Shown here: positions 1 through 12,309 of the stretch, piece by piece
Numbering within the stretch: the stretch's first letter is position 1
How the letters are laid out: each line of letters opens with the position of its first letter
Source of the DNA: Monosporascus cannonballus
Taxonomy: Eukaryota; Ascomycota; Sordariomycetes; Xylariales
DNA: 64,000 bases
Assembly (NCBI GenBank): GCA_004154925.1
Contig: QJNS01000001.1
Coordinates: forward strand, 372,001 to 436,000
Reading direction: 5' to 3'
The notes under the pieces: model-generated
The model's database searches: none
What the model saw: only the letters and a program-made list of their open reading frames with translations
What the model was told of the DNA's origin: nothing
Position numbers and translations under genes: made by a program

Positions 1-1184
1 CTCTTGGCGCGACAGAGCGGAATGATCGACCTTATATGACAGGAGCGTTTGCAACGGTCCGGTCCTGAGTGGAATCAGTAAGCGTCACGATGCTTTGCAA
101 AAGTCATATCAAGCCATGGAGGGGGGATGCCGTCGCAAATTTATGCACCGATGGGCGGTTGCATTCTGTTGTTCGGCCTATTAGATCACTCGTTGCCTTG
201 AACCCCCATGCGCCCCCATGAACCCCCCCTGATGCGGCTCAAGGATGGTGAGGCACTAGGGGTTGGATCCACCGTCTCAACCCAGCCCTCGGCTGGTAAG
301 AATTCGGACGACAGCACCACTGGCTCGCTTGTCCCTCTTCGTGCTTGGCTGTTTTATGTTAAATGAATTGACTCCTCTTTCGCGCGTGAATAGTCCATCC
401 CGGGATTCGGAGGAGGACGAGTCGATAGTCGCCTCCGGGGTAGCAAGGCGGCTATTTAGCTTCATACTCAACGGAGTCTTGCAAAAGGCATGAGAGTTCG
501 CATGCGTTTATTTCGTCATGACCCATGATATGCAGTACCCCTCGGATCTCTCTTGATCCGATGTTGGATATGCCACGGCATGGGGGCGGTTGACAATTCG
601 AACGGGCATTGGTTCTGGCCCCTTCGCCCGGGAGCACTAGTCCGCTGCTTGCCTGTGCCGGAGGAAGAAGACGTACTTATTTCGCGGGGCTCCTTGGCCT
701 CCATACTAGAGCGAGAACAGAAGAGCACCGCGCTGCTACACGATGAAACGTGCACATCTGTGTAGCCTAACGCGGTTTCACGATGCCTACCTCCCAGCGC
801 GTTCTCGATTCGGTTCGTAGCGCCGGCAGGAGTTGAAACGCCATCTCCCATCATGGGCGGGCGAGATCTTATGCCACGGTGCTATAGCAGGGAGTTCTGA
901 ACTAGACAGCTATATATGCCGTCGTGCCCGTCTTTGGGTTGGGAACTCCTCGTGGTCTTTCTCTTCACCATCCAGCGACAGCGTCTATCTTCTTCGTCTT
1001 TACGTTCTTTCTGGGTTCTGCGAACTCCAATTTTGTTCCATTCTCTATCAACGCTCCTTTTACTAAATAACGTCGATTTTCAACTCCAACTAATAAGGGC
1101 CGGTCTCTTTTAAGTTGCAGTAATATTCGATCGATACTGACCACTTCCACCAATCCGAACATAAAAGGTCAAAAGTCGACAAAG
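1..1184. other. Island DNA upstream of the first gene; no gene recognised
   Basis: This stretch has balanced base composition, unlike the AT blocks further right. The open frames are short, overlap on both strands and show no domain, signal peptide or splice-site pattern I recognise. The last 200 bases are presumably the promoter of the gene starting at 1185, with an A-rich TATA-like ataaaagg around 1160. Nothing repetitive is evident. Confidence 0.5.
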
Positions 1185-2826
1185 ATGAAGTTCGAGACGA
1201 ATACTGCTGTACTCATGATGCTGGGCGTGGCCGCCGCCCGCCCGGACGCCGTGAAGATGCACAAGGGCGGTCTGCGCGGATCTGCTAAGTTCCGGCGCGA
1301 GGTCCCTCGTACGTCTTCCCAGTTGTCCGCTGAAGAAGAAAGGGGTGGTTTTAGCAACGCCCCCATCGGGTCAACGGAGACTAATATGTACCTTAACTGC
1401 ACACAGAGGAGCACTCGCACGAGCAGTTCCTCACCGGCGTCGAGGCGGCCCTGAACCTCAACAACGTCGACCAGGTCCAGGCCGCCGTCTTCTCGCTGCT
1501 CGGCAATGCCGCCGCGGCCCAGGGCGCAGGCCTCGTCGAGGACCTCGACTGCCTGCAGCAGAGGATCGCCGACCAGGCCTTCACCAACGCAAAGGAGGCC
1601 GGCGACCTCGAGGGCATGACGAATGCCCTAGTCTTCCGCACCCTGGTATGTCACCCTCCCTCTCCTCGGTCCTTGTCTGGGCACTATGGATGATGAGGTC
1701 ATGGAGAGAGTAAAGTAATTGACCCGTTATCCAGGAGAGGAACACCGGATCCGTCGGCCAGGCTTCCGCCCTCTGCGAGTCCGAGGTTGCCACCAACCCC
1801 GAGATCGCCGCCCTGCAGCAGCACCAGGACCCCGCGTCCGAGGGCGCCGCCGAGCTCAACAAGAACATCACCCTCGAGCTAGCCGTGCAGCTGGCCTCCA
1901 TCGGCGCCGACCCGCAGCTCGCGCTGCTCTCGGGCACCTTCGAACCCGGCGATGTAGGTTCCAGCGCTTACGAGCAGCGCCCCTGACATAATCCATCCCC
2001 TGGGAGCTATGGTAGATATGGGCGCGGACACGTGACTGACCGCACGCGTGTACAGCTCAACGACGCGACGGGCGCCGGTAACACCTGCGACGACCTCGAC
2101 GACCCCGTCGGCTGCATCTTCACGCAGAACCTGCTCGTCGAGGATGCGACCCCCGAAGAGATCGACGCGGCGGTCGCGGCTGCTGGCGTCGAGGGTCGGG
2201 ACGATGCGGATCTCGAAGACGACGCCGAAGCCGACGCCGGTGCCGATGACGGTAAGCCGTTACCAGATCGATATGGACGGCTGTAGTGTGGGTGCTAACG
2301 GATCTAGAATGCGTTATCGTTGATGACGGCGCAGATGCCGATGATGGCGCTGCCGCTGACGAGGGTAACGCCGATGATCAGGCCAATGCCGGCAACCAGG
2401 GCAACGCTGGAAACCAGGGCAATGCCGGAAACGAGCAGCCAACCCCTACGAGCGGCGTCGACGTGAACGCATTCACCGGTAAGTGTCTAACCCTATGGAC
2501 CACGACTACCCTCTACTCGTCCGTCTTGCTAACCGCCCCGCCAAACGACAGGCGCCGTAGGCGCGGCGCCCATCCCCATCATTAGCTCGGCGGCGTCGGA
2601 CCGTCCCTTCGAGGTCAACGGCGCCCAGTTCCAGAACATCGGCGCGGCCACGCAGCGCGCTTGCGACGTGCAGAAGAACCAGTGCGCTAACGCGGCCAAC
2701 AGCGGCCAGGCGGAGGTCGACGGCGGCGTCGCCGCCTGCGACGCCCAGCAGCAGCAGTGCATCGCCGCCAACGCCAACAACGCCGCCCGGAGGCGCAGAC
2801 GCGGGGCCTTCCTCGAGAGCCACTGA
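1185..2826 (+). CDS. Secreted acidic protein of a conserved fungal family, function unknown (6 exons, 407 aa)
   Basis: Exons 1185-1308, 1407-1645, 1735-1953, 2056-2251, 2308-2478 and 2552-2826 join in phase through five GT-AG introns of 56-102 nt and end in TGA. The start opens with a hydrophobic segment ending in AAA that looks like a signal peptide of about 18 residues. Next come an Ala-rich helical part with two Cys, a segment containing CDDLDDPVGC and FTQNLLVEDAT, a low-complexity Asp/Ala/Gly/Asn part (exon 5 repeats NAGNQG), and a C-terminal part starting RPFEVNG with CDVQ, QCANAANS and CDAQ motifs, ending in a basic RRRRR stretch. I recall the FTQNLLV and RPFEVNG blocks from fungal proteins of unknown function, sometimes annotated as cell-wall proteins. 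The role is unknown; secretion is inferred from the N-terminus. No lesion is visible although a transposon end lies 320 bp downstream. Confidence 0.85.
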
Positions 2827-3138
2827 GGCGTGCTTCATAACGGTGATGCGATTAGGCGGGGGCGCAGATGGCATGTAGGATAGTCTAATGAGCTACGAAC
2901 GGCGGACGAGCATACACGCTCTCGTCGAGCCCGGTACCGAGCGTTTGATGACGGGGAAATGGTCAATGAAATGTCCTGTCCTGGGTGGCAATTGATAACG
3001 GTCTGTGCCCACTATTAGATTGCGCGGTGATTACGACGTATGATCGATGAAGAAGTTGATACGATGTCGCAACCCTGGCTGTAACCCAGTAATAAAAGTG
3101 CATACGATATCATCATATAAGGGCGCCAGCAGGGGGTG
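2827..3138. other. 3' flank of the secreted-protein gene up to the transposon target site
   Basis: Balanced-composition DNA without a recognisable gene. It should hold the 3' UTR and poly(A) region of the gene ending at 2826. It ends at the 8-bp target duplication ATCCTGAC (3139-3146). Confidence 0.5.
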
Positions 3139-3146
3139 ATCCTGAC

Positions 3147-3330
3147 TAGGGTGAGGGAGGAACCACCCACCGAAAATTACCCACGGCCCACGGGTACCCG
3201 CGGGTAATGCCAAGAACCCATGGGTCCTTGGCGCAAGTCAGAATTACCCGCGAGTACCTAATAAGTCCTTGGCGTTACTCGCGGATATCTAATAAGTAAT
3301 GCTAAGAACTTATTAGGTATCTACGATTAC
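3147..3330 (+). repeat. Left terminal region of hAT-like copy 1: TIR plus subterminal palindromes
   Basis: The 12-bp TIR TAGGGTGAGGGA is followed by repeated near-palindromic words: CGGGTACCCGCGGG, CCCATGGG, and variants of TAATAAGTCCTTGGC. The inverted counterpart at 59030-59154 shares the order GGAACCAC, CACGGGTACCCGCGGGTAATGCC, so both hAT copies carry the same end. Such clusters usually serve as transposase-binding sites in hAT elements; that role here is inferred. Confidence 0.7.
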
Positions 3331-6300
3331 TTATTAACAAAATACGTAAATTTTAAGCGTATTAAAAAAAAGTAAAAAAAATAATTTAAAATAATTTGAA
3401 ATTATTATTATATGTAATAAATTAAGTTTATTATAATTAATTATTTTTATAAGCTTAATTTAACGGGAAAAAAAAAGATAATTATTTATATTACGGCCAG
3501 TAAATTAAAATTATAATTATTTTTAATTTAAATTATTTCTAGCTTTTTTTGCGAAAAGCTTTTATCTGTACAAAACCTAGGGCTCGCGTTACCGAATACG
3601 GTAGAAATAACTTTAATATAATCATAAATAATAACGTTAAACATTTTTTAAAATATTTTTTACGTTTTTAATTAATGCGTTAATTTTAAGATCCGATTAA
3701 TTCTTATTGTTTTTATATATTTAAAATTTTTATTACTTAAAATTTTTAATATAATTAAAATTTTATTCTATAATTTCCCGTATTATGCCTATAATAAAGA
3801 AAAGATTTGAATATTAAAGATGAACCATAAAAATAAGGGTGCGGAATTTCGTATCGAAATAACGTATAAAATGATTTTTGGCCTTATCACGCTAAATTAT
3901 AAAGCCGGTAACTTTTGATAATAAAATACTGTATAATCTTAAACAAACCGGATATCTGCTTATATGTATTTTAAAATATAATTAAATTATTTTAACATTA
4001 TTTTACAATAATTATTTAATATATTTATTTATAACGTTAAGTTTTAATATAATTAAACGGGTAAAGTTTTTTTTAATTTCGAATTTGCCTAAATCGAAAA
4101 TTATAATAATTTTTTATAAAGTTTATTTTTTTATAATATTAAATAAAGATAATTTTTTTTACATAAAAATATCGTAAAATTTATAACGCGCCAAATATTA
4201 TAACAAAAAGTTTTTTTCGTAATTAAAAACTATTTTAAGTAATTATCGAAAATTATACCAAAGGCCGAAATATTTTTATATTAATATAATATAAAATATA
4301 AATCGTTTATAATATTATATTATTTTAAATATTATATATTAAATAACTTAAAATTATATTAAAAAAATAAAAAATAAAATGTTTAAAATTAACTGAAATT
4401 TGTAAAACGAAATATAAAGATACTATTCTTAATGTTTTTAATTTTAATATTAATATTAAAATTATTTCGAGTTATAAGGTCGTTATTTGCCGAAAATAAT
4501 TAAAATATGCGCTAAAATTATATTAAAAAGTTTGTAATATTATTAATAATAAATCTCATAATTTTAATATAATACGTATATAAAATTTTATTATTATTTT
4601 TTGGTATAAATATTTTATAAAATAATCCCGTTTTATACCGGTAATAAACGTTAAAAATATTTATAAAATAATTAAAAAAATAATAAAGGAAAAAATTTAT
4701 TAATCAAATAATTATAACAAAATTTTTAACATTATATATAATAAGGTTTTCCAGTAATTAAAGTATTAAATAATTTAAATAATTAACGAAAATTTTATAA
4801 TAAATATTATTAACGATATTATCGTTATAATAAAATATTTCGGTTATTTAATTATTAATATTAATATTGTATTTATTATAATTATTTAATATGATAAATA
4901 TATTTTTGGTTTTGGTTTATTTTATTATAACTTAATTAATGTATTATTATTTTATTCAATTATTATTAATTAGTAAAATATTAAAATAATTATAAAATAA
5001 TATTTATTAATAAATATTAGTTTTTTATTTAAAATTTATATTTTCCGTCGTTTATTTTTAGGGAGTTACATATAAATTTAAACGTTTTTAATTATTTAAT
5101 TTACGCTTAATTTATTGCTTTAAATTATAACGAGTCTTTTCGATATTATTTTATTTTGCCGAAATATTGGCTTTTTGCGTTTAAACCATTTTGGTATACG
5201 GATTTTAAAATAATAATTCGTCGGATTTCCGACGTTTAAATAAAGGGGGTATTACGGAATTAAAAGTTAAAAATCTTAAATGCGATTATTTTAGGATTAT
5301 TTTAAAAATTAGATAATAATGACTAAAAATAACGTATTATAATAAGATAAAACAATAAGATTTGATTAGGTTAGAAATAGAAAAAATAAAATGGAAAGTT
5401 TTTAATAAATATAAAATATTTATTAAATAGAAAGTTATGTAAAACATACGCAATTTAACGGTCTATCGATAAGGAATTTTGAACACATAAAATTTAAAAG
5501 AGAATTTATCTAATTAAATAATATTAATTACTTTTTTATCCTTTTTTAAATAAATATATAAAATTAATAAAGAAAATTTATGAAAATAATTTATAATATA
5601 TATATTATTTTTTTGATTTCCTTAAAGCTTTAATAACCGGCCTTAAAATAATTATATTTTAATACGAATAAATTTTCCGAATAATATAAATGTTTTTTAC
5701 TTAAAGTATTATTTACTTACTGTAAATAACGCAAAAGGTATTATTGTAAAACAAAAAACTTGAAACCTTTCTGCAATATTTGGTAATATTTCTAAAGTAA
5801 ACATTTTTATTTGCATAAATTGGAATAATATATTTACAAATATTTTGCAGACGATATATTGAAATAATATTTTTTCGAAAATTAAATAAGTATTTTTTTA
5901 ATATTTCCGAATTTCGCGAAATATTTTTATTAGAAAATATTAATAATAAAATATTTGTGAAATAATCCTGATATTATACTTATTATTAAGCTTCCGTTTA
6001 TAACGCCGAATTTTACGCATAAATATTTTTAGTTAAAGTTTTATCGGTTTACTTAACGTTTTTTTGGCGGATTTGGAAATAAAGCTAATTAATAATATTG
6101 GTTTATTTTGTAGTATGCATTAAATAAGTATATATTTAATAAATTTAGATAGCGGGGAAAAGTTCAGAATAAAATTATTAAAATTTTAATTAAGTTCGTT
6201 TTCGATATTATTAATTCGTAAAAAATTTAAAGTATTACTTAAAACGGGTACATTTTTAATTATATGATTTCGGTAATATTAAGTTCTAATTAAAGTAAAT

Positions 6301-9300
6301 AAAGTAGAAAACTTTATTATAAAAATTTAATAAAAAGGAGAAAAAATAAGTGACGTTCGAAAAAGTTAATAGGTAATTTTAAGATGTTATATCGCTCATT
6401 ATTTACGTAATTTCGATTATTTCTTTTTGCCAATTATTTATTTACTGTAAAAAAACTTTTTATTATGGGTTTAACCGAATTTATTATAATGTCGAAATAA
6501 TATTTTACATTTTCGAGATTTTTAATTTTGGCAATAATAATTTTAATAATAATAAACTCTTATAAAATAAATTTTAACAAAATAATAATTTTAATTATAA
6601 TAATAATTTAAAGACAATTATTATTAATAATTAAGATAATAATGAAGTACTTAACGAAAATTATTTATTAAAAAGTAATGGTAAAAATTATTAAAACTAA
6701 AAACCGATTAAATTAAATTCGAATTAAAAATAAGATATTTGAAAGCCAAATTCGGAACTTAATTATTTATAATTTAACTAGTAATTGTCAAACGAAAAAT
6801 AATTGAATTTATCGAACTTACCTATTTAAAAAAATTATTTTATTACGTTAAATTATTCGAGCCGAATTTCATCCCAAATACGATAAAAAGGCGATTTTCT
6901 TATTATTAACCGGAATATTACAAATATCGAAAGCGTTAATATAAGAATTAAATAATTCGGTTCAGCAATAATTATGATTTTAAAAAAATATTAATAGCAA
7001 AAATAACGAAAACCTATTAAACAAAATTATCGACATATTTAATAAAATAAATTATAATTCTAAATATTTAAAAACGTTTAGACAAATTTATTAACGGATA
7101 ATTAAGTAGCTCAAAATTAAGTGTGGGTAATATAAGTATTATTTTACATATTTTTTTTCTAACTTAGGAAAAAAGTTTTATTTAAAAATATTTACGGAGT
7201 AATATATGCTATAAAAACATAAATTATACGGACTTAATTATTAATAATAAGGGTTTTGATATAATTATAGTATACATATAATTTAAAATAATTTTAAATT
7301 AATAATTATATAACATTTTATTAATAAGTTTTTTTTGGATTTTTTTATTTTTAACTTTTTTTTCTTTTTTTAAAAAAGATCATAATTTTAAAATAATTCT
7401 TACTTATTATAATTAAAATCTAACATTGTTCAAAATTTTAATTTTAATTAGATTTTGTTCAATTAATTACTTTATATTTTAACACTTATTTAGTAAAAGT
7501 CTTTTAAATAAACATTTTCGAACTATAATATTATTTTACGATAACGGCTTTAAACCACGAATAATAAAAACATATATAAAGCATATATAGATACATATTA
7601 ATACAGTTATTAAATATGAAATTAAGAATCTTTTCTTAAAGTTTTATATATTAATTAATTATGATATTTGGATTACCCCTTATTTAATATTTTGGTTCCA
7701 AAAAATTATTATTTAGTGAGTTAACTTGAAATTAAAAAAAACTAGAAATAACCGATCGATTTCGTATTTTTATAATGGACAATAATCTTAATATTAATTA
7801 AATAATTATATAAAAAATAATTTATTAAAAATTAAGTAATAAGTTTTAATAAGTAAACGAAATTCGGTATTATATATATATATTATATACTTTATTAACA
7901 GCATTTAATAATTCTTTCAAGATTTATAATATAAGGTTATTAAATATATTTAGAAAAACTTTAAACGAACAAGTTAAAAAATTTAAAAACTTGCGGAAAT
8001 AAAGTAAAAACCTTATTAATCCGAAACAAAAAACATATAATTATATTAATACGTACTGTTTCAAATAATTATAAAATAATTATTTAATTTTTATAATTAC
8101 GTATATTTATTATTTGGATTTATTTCAACTTTTATAAAAAAGAAATCTTTTTATAAATTCAAGAAAATATAATTATAAATAACATTTTAAATTATAAAAA
8201 CATATTTCAAATAATCTGTAATATTTATAGCCGTTAAAATTCGGTAATTCTTTTTATTACGGACTATAAAAATATACCCTATAATTTAAAGATTTATATG
8301 CAACTATTTACCATTAAAAAAACGGGTTATGTAGTACTTTTTGACGGTATTAAATTTATCCGTTATTTAGTTAATATTTTTAAATACTTTATTTAAATAA
8401 CGAATAATTTCAGTTTTTTTTAAAGAAAACCACATTTTCTAAATAGTGGCCGGATATAAAATTATGTTTAAGTATTTACGTAAATACTAAAGGTATATCG
8501 TTAAGGCTTATTAAAAATATTATCCGGATAAAGAACTAAAAAATAAAACAAATTGGAAAAAATCAATATCTTTTAAGTATATTAATTAAATATTAATATA
8601 TTTACTATTATGGTGGAAAAATACCAAATTAGCAATTATAAAAATTCTTAAATATATTAATAAGTTATTTATTAATAATTGCTTATTAATTTATCTTTTT
8701 GTTTTGATTTACCTATTATTAAGCAATACGGTTATTAAATTTAATAATTATTTTAATAATTAACAAAAGTATTTATAATTGAAATTTTTTAATAATGTAT
8801 TTTACGAAAAAGCCGTTAAATACTTTAAGTAAACGTACAAAAGGTATTGGGAATAACATAATAAGCAAAATATATAATTTATTATATGTATTTTTATTTC
8901 GAATTACGGAAACCTTATCGAAATTTTCTTATTAAATTCAAATTTTAAAAAATAGAGTTCGATATACCGTATTAACGATAATCCGTAAAAAGATAATATT
9001 AACGATTATTTTTAATATAAATAAAAATAATTTAATTAATATTTTAAAAATTAATTTTTTAATTATATTTCTTAAATATCCATCCGAACGCAATCGTTTT
9101 CATATTATGGTAACGGATTAATAACATATTTCTCGGTTTTATATATTTTATACGTATTATATTATATATTTAATATTTTTCCGTATTAATAAAACGTATT
9201 TCGAATTTCGTTGCATTAAAATATTGTTTTAACTGTTAATTAATATTGCCGTAATAATTTAAATTAATTTTGATTGTATTATTTTATATCCGAATAAAAA

Positions 9301-10355
9301 TATTTAATTTAAATAACGATATCATATACGATAATAACGGCCTTATTTATATCCGAAAATAATTCGAAAAACGTAAGCAAAAAATACGGAAAATATTTTA
9401 AATTCTGTTAATCGAAAACTTAAAAGAATTGCCGGATTAGTATAACCTATTATTAGATAAACTTTATAGGATATTAAATAACGATTTAAAAAATCTGGAT
9501 AAAACCGAAAATAACGAAAACGAATATTAGGTATTTCGAGAATTTCTTTATGTTAATTAAATTATTAATGTAAATAGATTTTAGTATAAAGGAGTCATAT
9601 TTAAGAATTAATTTTACAAAAAAAGGATAATTAATAGCATAAATAAGGGCGTTATTAAAAAATAAGCAAATAAGATTTCGAAAAGTTAAAATTAAACGTT
9701 TATTTAAAATAAGTTATTTTCCTAAAATATTTTAGATTTATTATTATAATTAAAACAAACCAAACCTGTAATTATAAAATCAAAGCGATAAATAACATAA
9801 TTAATATATTCGTAACTTGTAAAAGCGGATTAAATTTAATATAAAATTATTTTTTTTCTTGTTCTTTATTATTTATTTTTATTATATATTATATAAAATT
9901 TTATTATACAAAATATTTATTTATATACATTAAAATTAAAATAGTTATCGTAAAATAATAATGCTATATATATTATTTTTGTCATAATAAGGAAATAAAC
10001 CTTTTTTAAACGGGGTATTTACATAAATTATGGAAATTTTTTATAATTATCTTATATTATTTTACATATTTTATCTTTCAAAAAACTATTTATATTTATA
10101 TTTATTAAAAATTCGCGAAATACTTATTTATTACTATACCGTTATTATAATTAATTACTTTACGTTATTATAATAATAAATTTAATTATAATAATAATAT
10201 TTTATTAAAAATTATAAAATAATTATTTATTAATAATTTAATAATTATAATAATAGTTACAATAATGCGTATTAGGTAAACGGCTCGCCAATTAATTTTT
10301 GAATTAAAAAAATTACCTAGCATTAAAAAATTTTTTCCCGCAGTATAAAATAAAC

Positions 10356-10436
10356 CCCGGTTAGGAAAATAATATCTAAGCGCCCAGCTGGGAAAACAAT
10401 ACCTAAACGCCCGGCTAGGAAAATAATGCCTAAAAG
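10356..10436. repeat. Three tandem 27-bp units
   Basis: Units 10356-10382, 10383-10409 and 10410-10436 each begin CCCRGYT and run through GGAAAAYAATRYCTAA. A fourth copy starts CCCGG at 10437 and breaks off. The differences are mainly C/T and G/A, as expected for RIP. No frame spanning the units looks coding. Confidence 0.8.
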
Positions 10437-10461
10437 CCCGGTTTTTTTAAAAGGCCAAAAA

Positions 10462-11145
10462 ATGCGGTTTATTTGGCAGTAATTTGTTTTTAAAAATTAA
10501 AATAATTTTGAAGTAATATTAATATATATAGCCGCCGTTTTACGTAAAATCCAACAATATCAAACAAATATTAAGCTATTACTTAAAAAAACGCCGTTTT
10601 AACGTTTAATAAAGAAAATTTAATAACAGTTTAAAACCTAATAGCAATTCCAAATTTTTACTATAAGCATTATAAAAGAAATAACAAAAATTATATTAAT
10701 CGAATTATTTAAATATATATAATATATGAAATAATTGTAAAATTATTTAATTTTTTATAAGAATTAATTTATACGTTATTTACGCCATACGAATTATTTT
10801 TTAATAAAAAAGTATATAATTAATTAAAAGTATTTTAAGCTATTATTAAAGTTTAATAAAACCATAAATAAAAAATGCGACTCACGGTAAAAAACCTAAT
10901 GTTTTGTTAGACAAAATTTACAACTAAAGTTTTAAACGTACAAAAAAAACGTACAAAATAATAACGCGCAAAATAATAATGCGTAAAATAATAACGCGCA
11001 AAATAATAACGCGCAAAACAATAAGGATTCGGATAATACGCAAGATAATAATAATAATGAAATTTTGAACGAAATTTAAGTTCGATTTAAAGAGAAATCG
11101 GCATTATTTGATTTTTTAATAGCTAAAAAACTTTGTACAGCTTAA
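10462..11145 (+). pseudogene. Possible RIP-killed ORF with Gln/Asn-rich repeats (227 codons)
   Basis: One frame from an ATG at 10462 to a TAA at 11143 has about 17 internal stops, all TAA or TAG and none TGA, which would fit former CAA/CAG codons. Near its C-terminus this frame reads repeated NNNAQ units (10960-11020) and then Asp/Asn-rich sequence. The stop density is close to what random AT-rich DNA gives and TGA is depleted by RIP anyway, so the repeat is the only real support. It lies about 220 bp from the transposon's right end once Gypsy-1 is removed. Function unknown. Confidence 0.3.
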
Positions 11146-11243
11146 CTGCAAATTTTTTAATATTACTATTTTTATCAAATTATTTTAGATTATTTCAAAT
11201 TATTTAAGTAATTTGCTTTATATGCAAATTTTTTACCTATTAA

Positions 11244-11637
11244 TGTGACGGCTAGGCGGTTTAACCAACTATTAAACCTTAAGTCGACGGGTTTATGTTG
11301 GCAGGAGTATCGTGGGAATCTAAGTAATAGATACAGTAACGTGTTACGTCTCGTAATACCAAGGGTGCCTTAGGTAACGAAATATTATTATAAGCTAAAG
11401 CTATTTAAATTATGGAATTAATAAACGTATATATTTTCGTTCTGGCTTAAACCATTTAACCGGCTTAAGCCTTTGAGCCCTTTGAGTCTTTTAAGCCATT
11501 TGCTGACTTAACCGGCTTAAAGGCGCTAAGCTCTTGAGCCTTTTAAGCTAATTACGTGATTTTTTTGGCATGGTTGAACTTAAGTACCTAAGCTTTCCGA
11601 TCGTTTTTGGGAAAACCAAAATCGTTACGTTATAATA
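11244..11637 (-). repeat. Gypsy-1 3' LTR
   Basis: 394 bp, direct repeat of 17605-17998. It begins TGTGACGGCTAGG on the plus strand and ends in TATAATA. Its first bases are less mutated than the matching end of the other LTR. The same start word opens the LTRs at 20510 and 28886, so these elements belong to one clade. Confidence 0.9.
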
Positions 11638-11728
11638 CGATTTTTCCCCTTTTAGGATTTTTGTCCTTAAAGATTATTCCGTTTATTTGTTAATTCTGGT
11701 AAGTAACTTTTCCTTTTTTATATTTATT

Positions 11729-12301
11729 ATGTCGGGTCGCGTCGAAAAATCCCGTTCCCGTAAGCGTATTAACGTTTTTATCTTTGCAGAACGTATTGTA
11801 CTGTTAGGTTTTATTATGCTTTAAGAAAACTTCTGTTTTCGTTGCCGTTTTGTTGGCGTGCCTTATAAAGCGTACCGTAATTTTGGGAAATACGCCCGTT
11901 ATATATAATACGGTAATTTTTGCAATTTGTTTGGCCTTTCGGAATTTAAGTATAAAAAACTTCTTAATAAGAAAAACCGTTTAAAGCGTAAAGAGAAGTA
12001 GGCCCGTAAGGCTTTACGTAATATTGCAAATAAATTAAACCGTTTGTAAAAATAACGAAAGTTACTTTGCCGTCGTAGGATTAAAATGTTTTGTTATGGT
12101 ATTCAGGGTGCAGAAATAATGGAGGAATTTAAGCGCCTTGAAAAAGAATAAAAATAGTTAAAGGCCGCCGTTATAGTTATTACGTTAACGTAGGCCGCAG
12201 CCGATTAGCCCGATATCCCGGTTATTAATTAATTAACCCTTAATTAAAACGCGTCCGTCGTTATTGGTAAAAGTTCTTTAATAGGTATTAGGCGCCAATA
12301 A
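11729..12301 (+). pseudogene. Antisense ORF of Gypsy-1: Zn2Cys6-like cluster plus coiled coil (190 codons, RIP stops)
   Basis: From ATG 11729 one frame runs to TAA 12299-12301 with about 11 internal stops, all TAA or TAG, consistent with former Gln codons. The composition is protein-like: a basic start, then a cluster spaced C-x2-C-x6-[Y]-x8-[Y]-x2-[Y]-x6-C. This is exactly the Gal4-type Zn2Cys6 spacing, with three positions as Tyr, the change RIP makes at TGC/TGT. A Lys/Arg/Leu-rich stretch suited to a coiled coil follows, then a C-terminal part with SLIG near the end. It lies between pol and the 3' LTR, opposite to gag-pol. Gal4-type clusters bind DNA; regulation of the element or host is an inference. 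A related frame is seen in Gypsy-3 (29363-29964). Confidence 0.65.
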
Positions 12302-12309
12302 GATTTTTG

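Larger units (their letters stand above)
3331..11238. other. AT-rich, RIP-mutated interior of hAT-like copy 1
   Basis: About 7.9 kb of very AT-rich sequence with stops in every frame; most remaining C and G lie in CG pairs. It is homologous, in inverted order, to parts of 34331-37639, 47239-51338 and 58649-59029. Matched patches include 7390-7510 with about 47640-47760, and 8170-8440 with about 37030-37310. No transposase motif could be recognised. Tandem repeats lie at 10356-10436 and 10960-11020. Confidence 0.6.

Noticed and set aside
9100..10240. Long plus-strand frame in hAT-like copy 1 interrupted only by TAA/TAG
   Set aside because: The stop density (about 8 per 100 codons) equals random expectation for this composition, and TGA is rare because RIP removes TpG; not evidence of coding.
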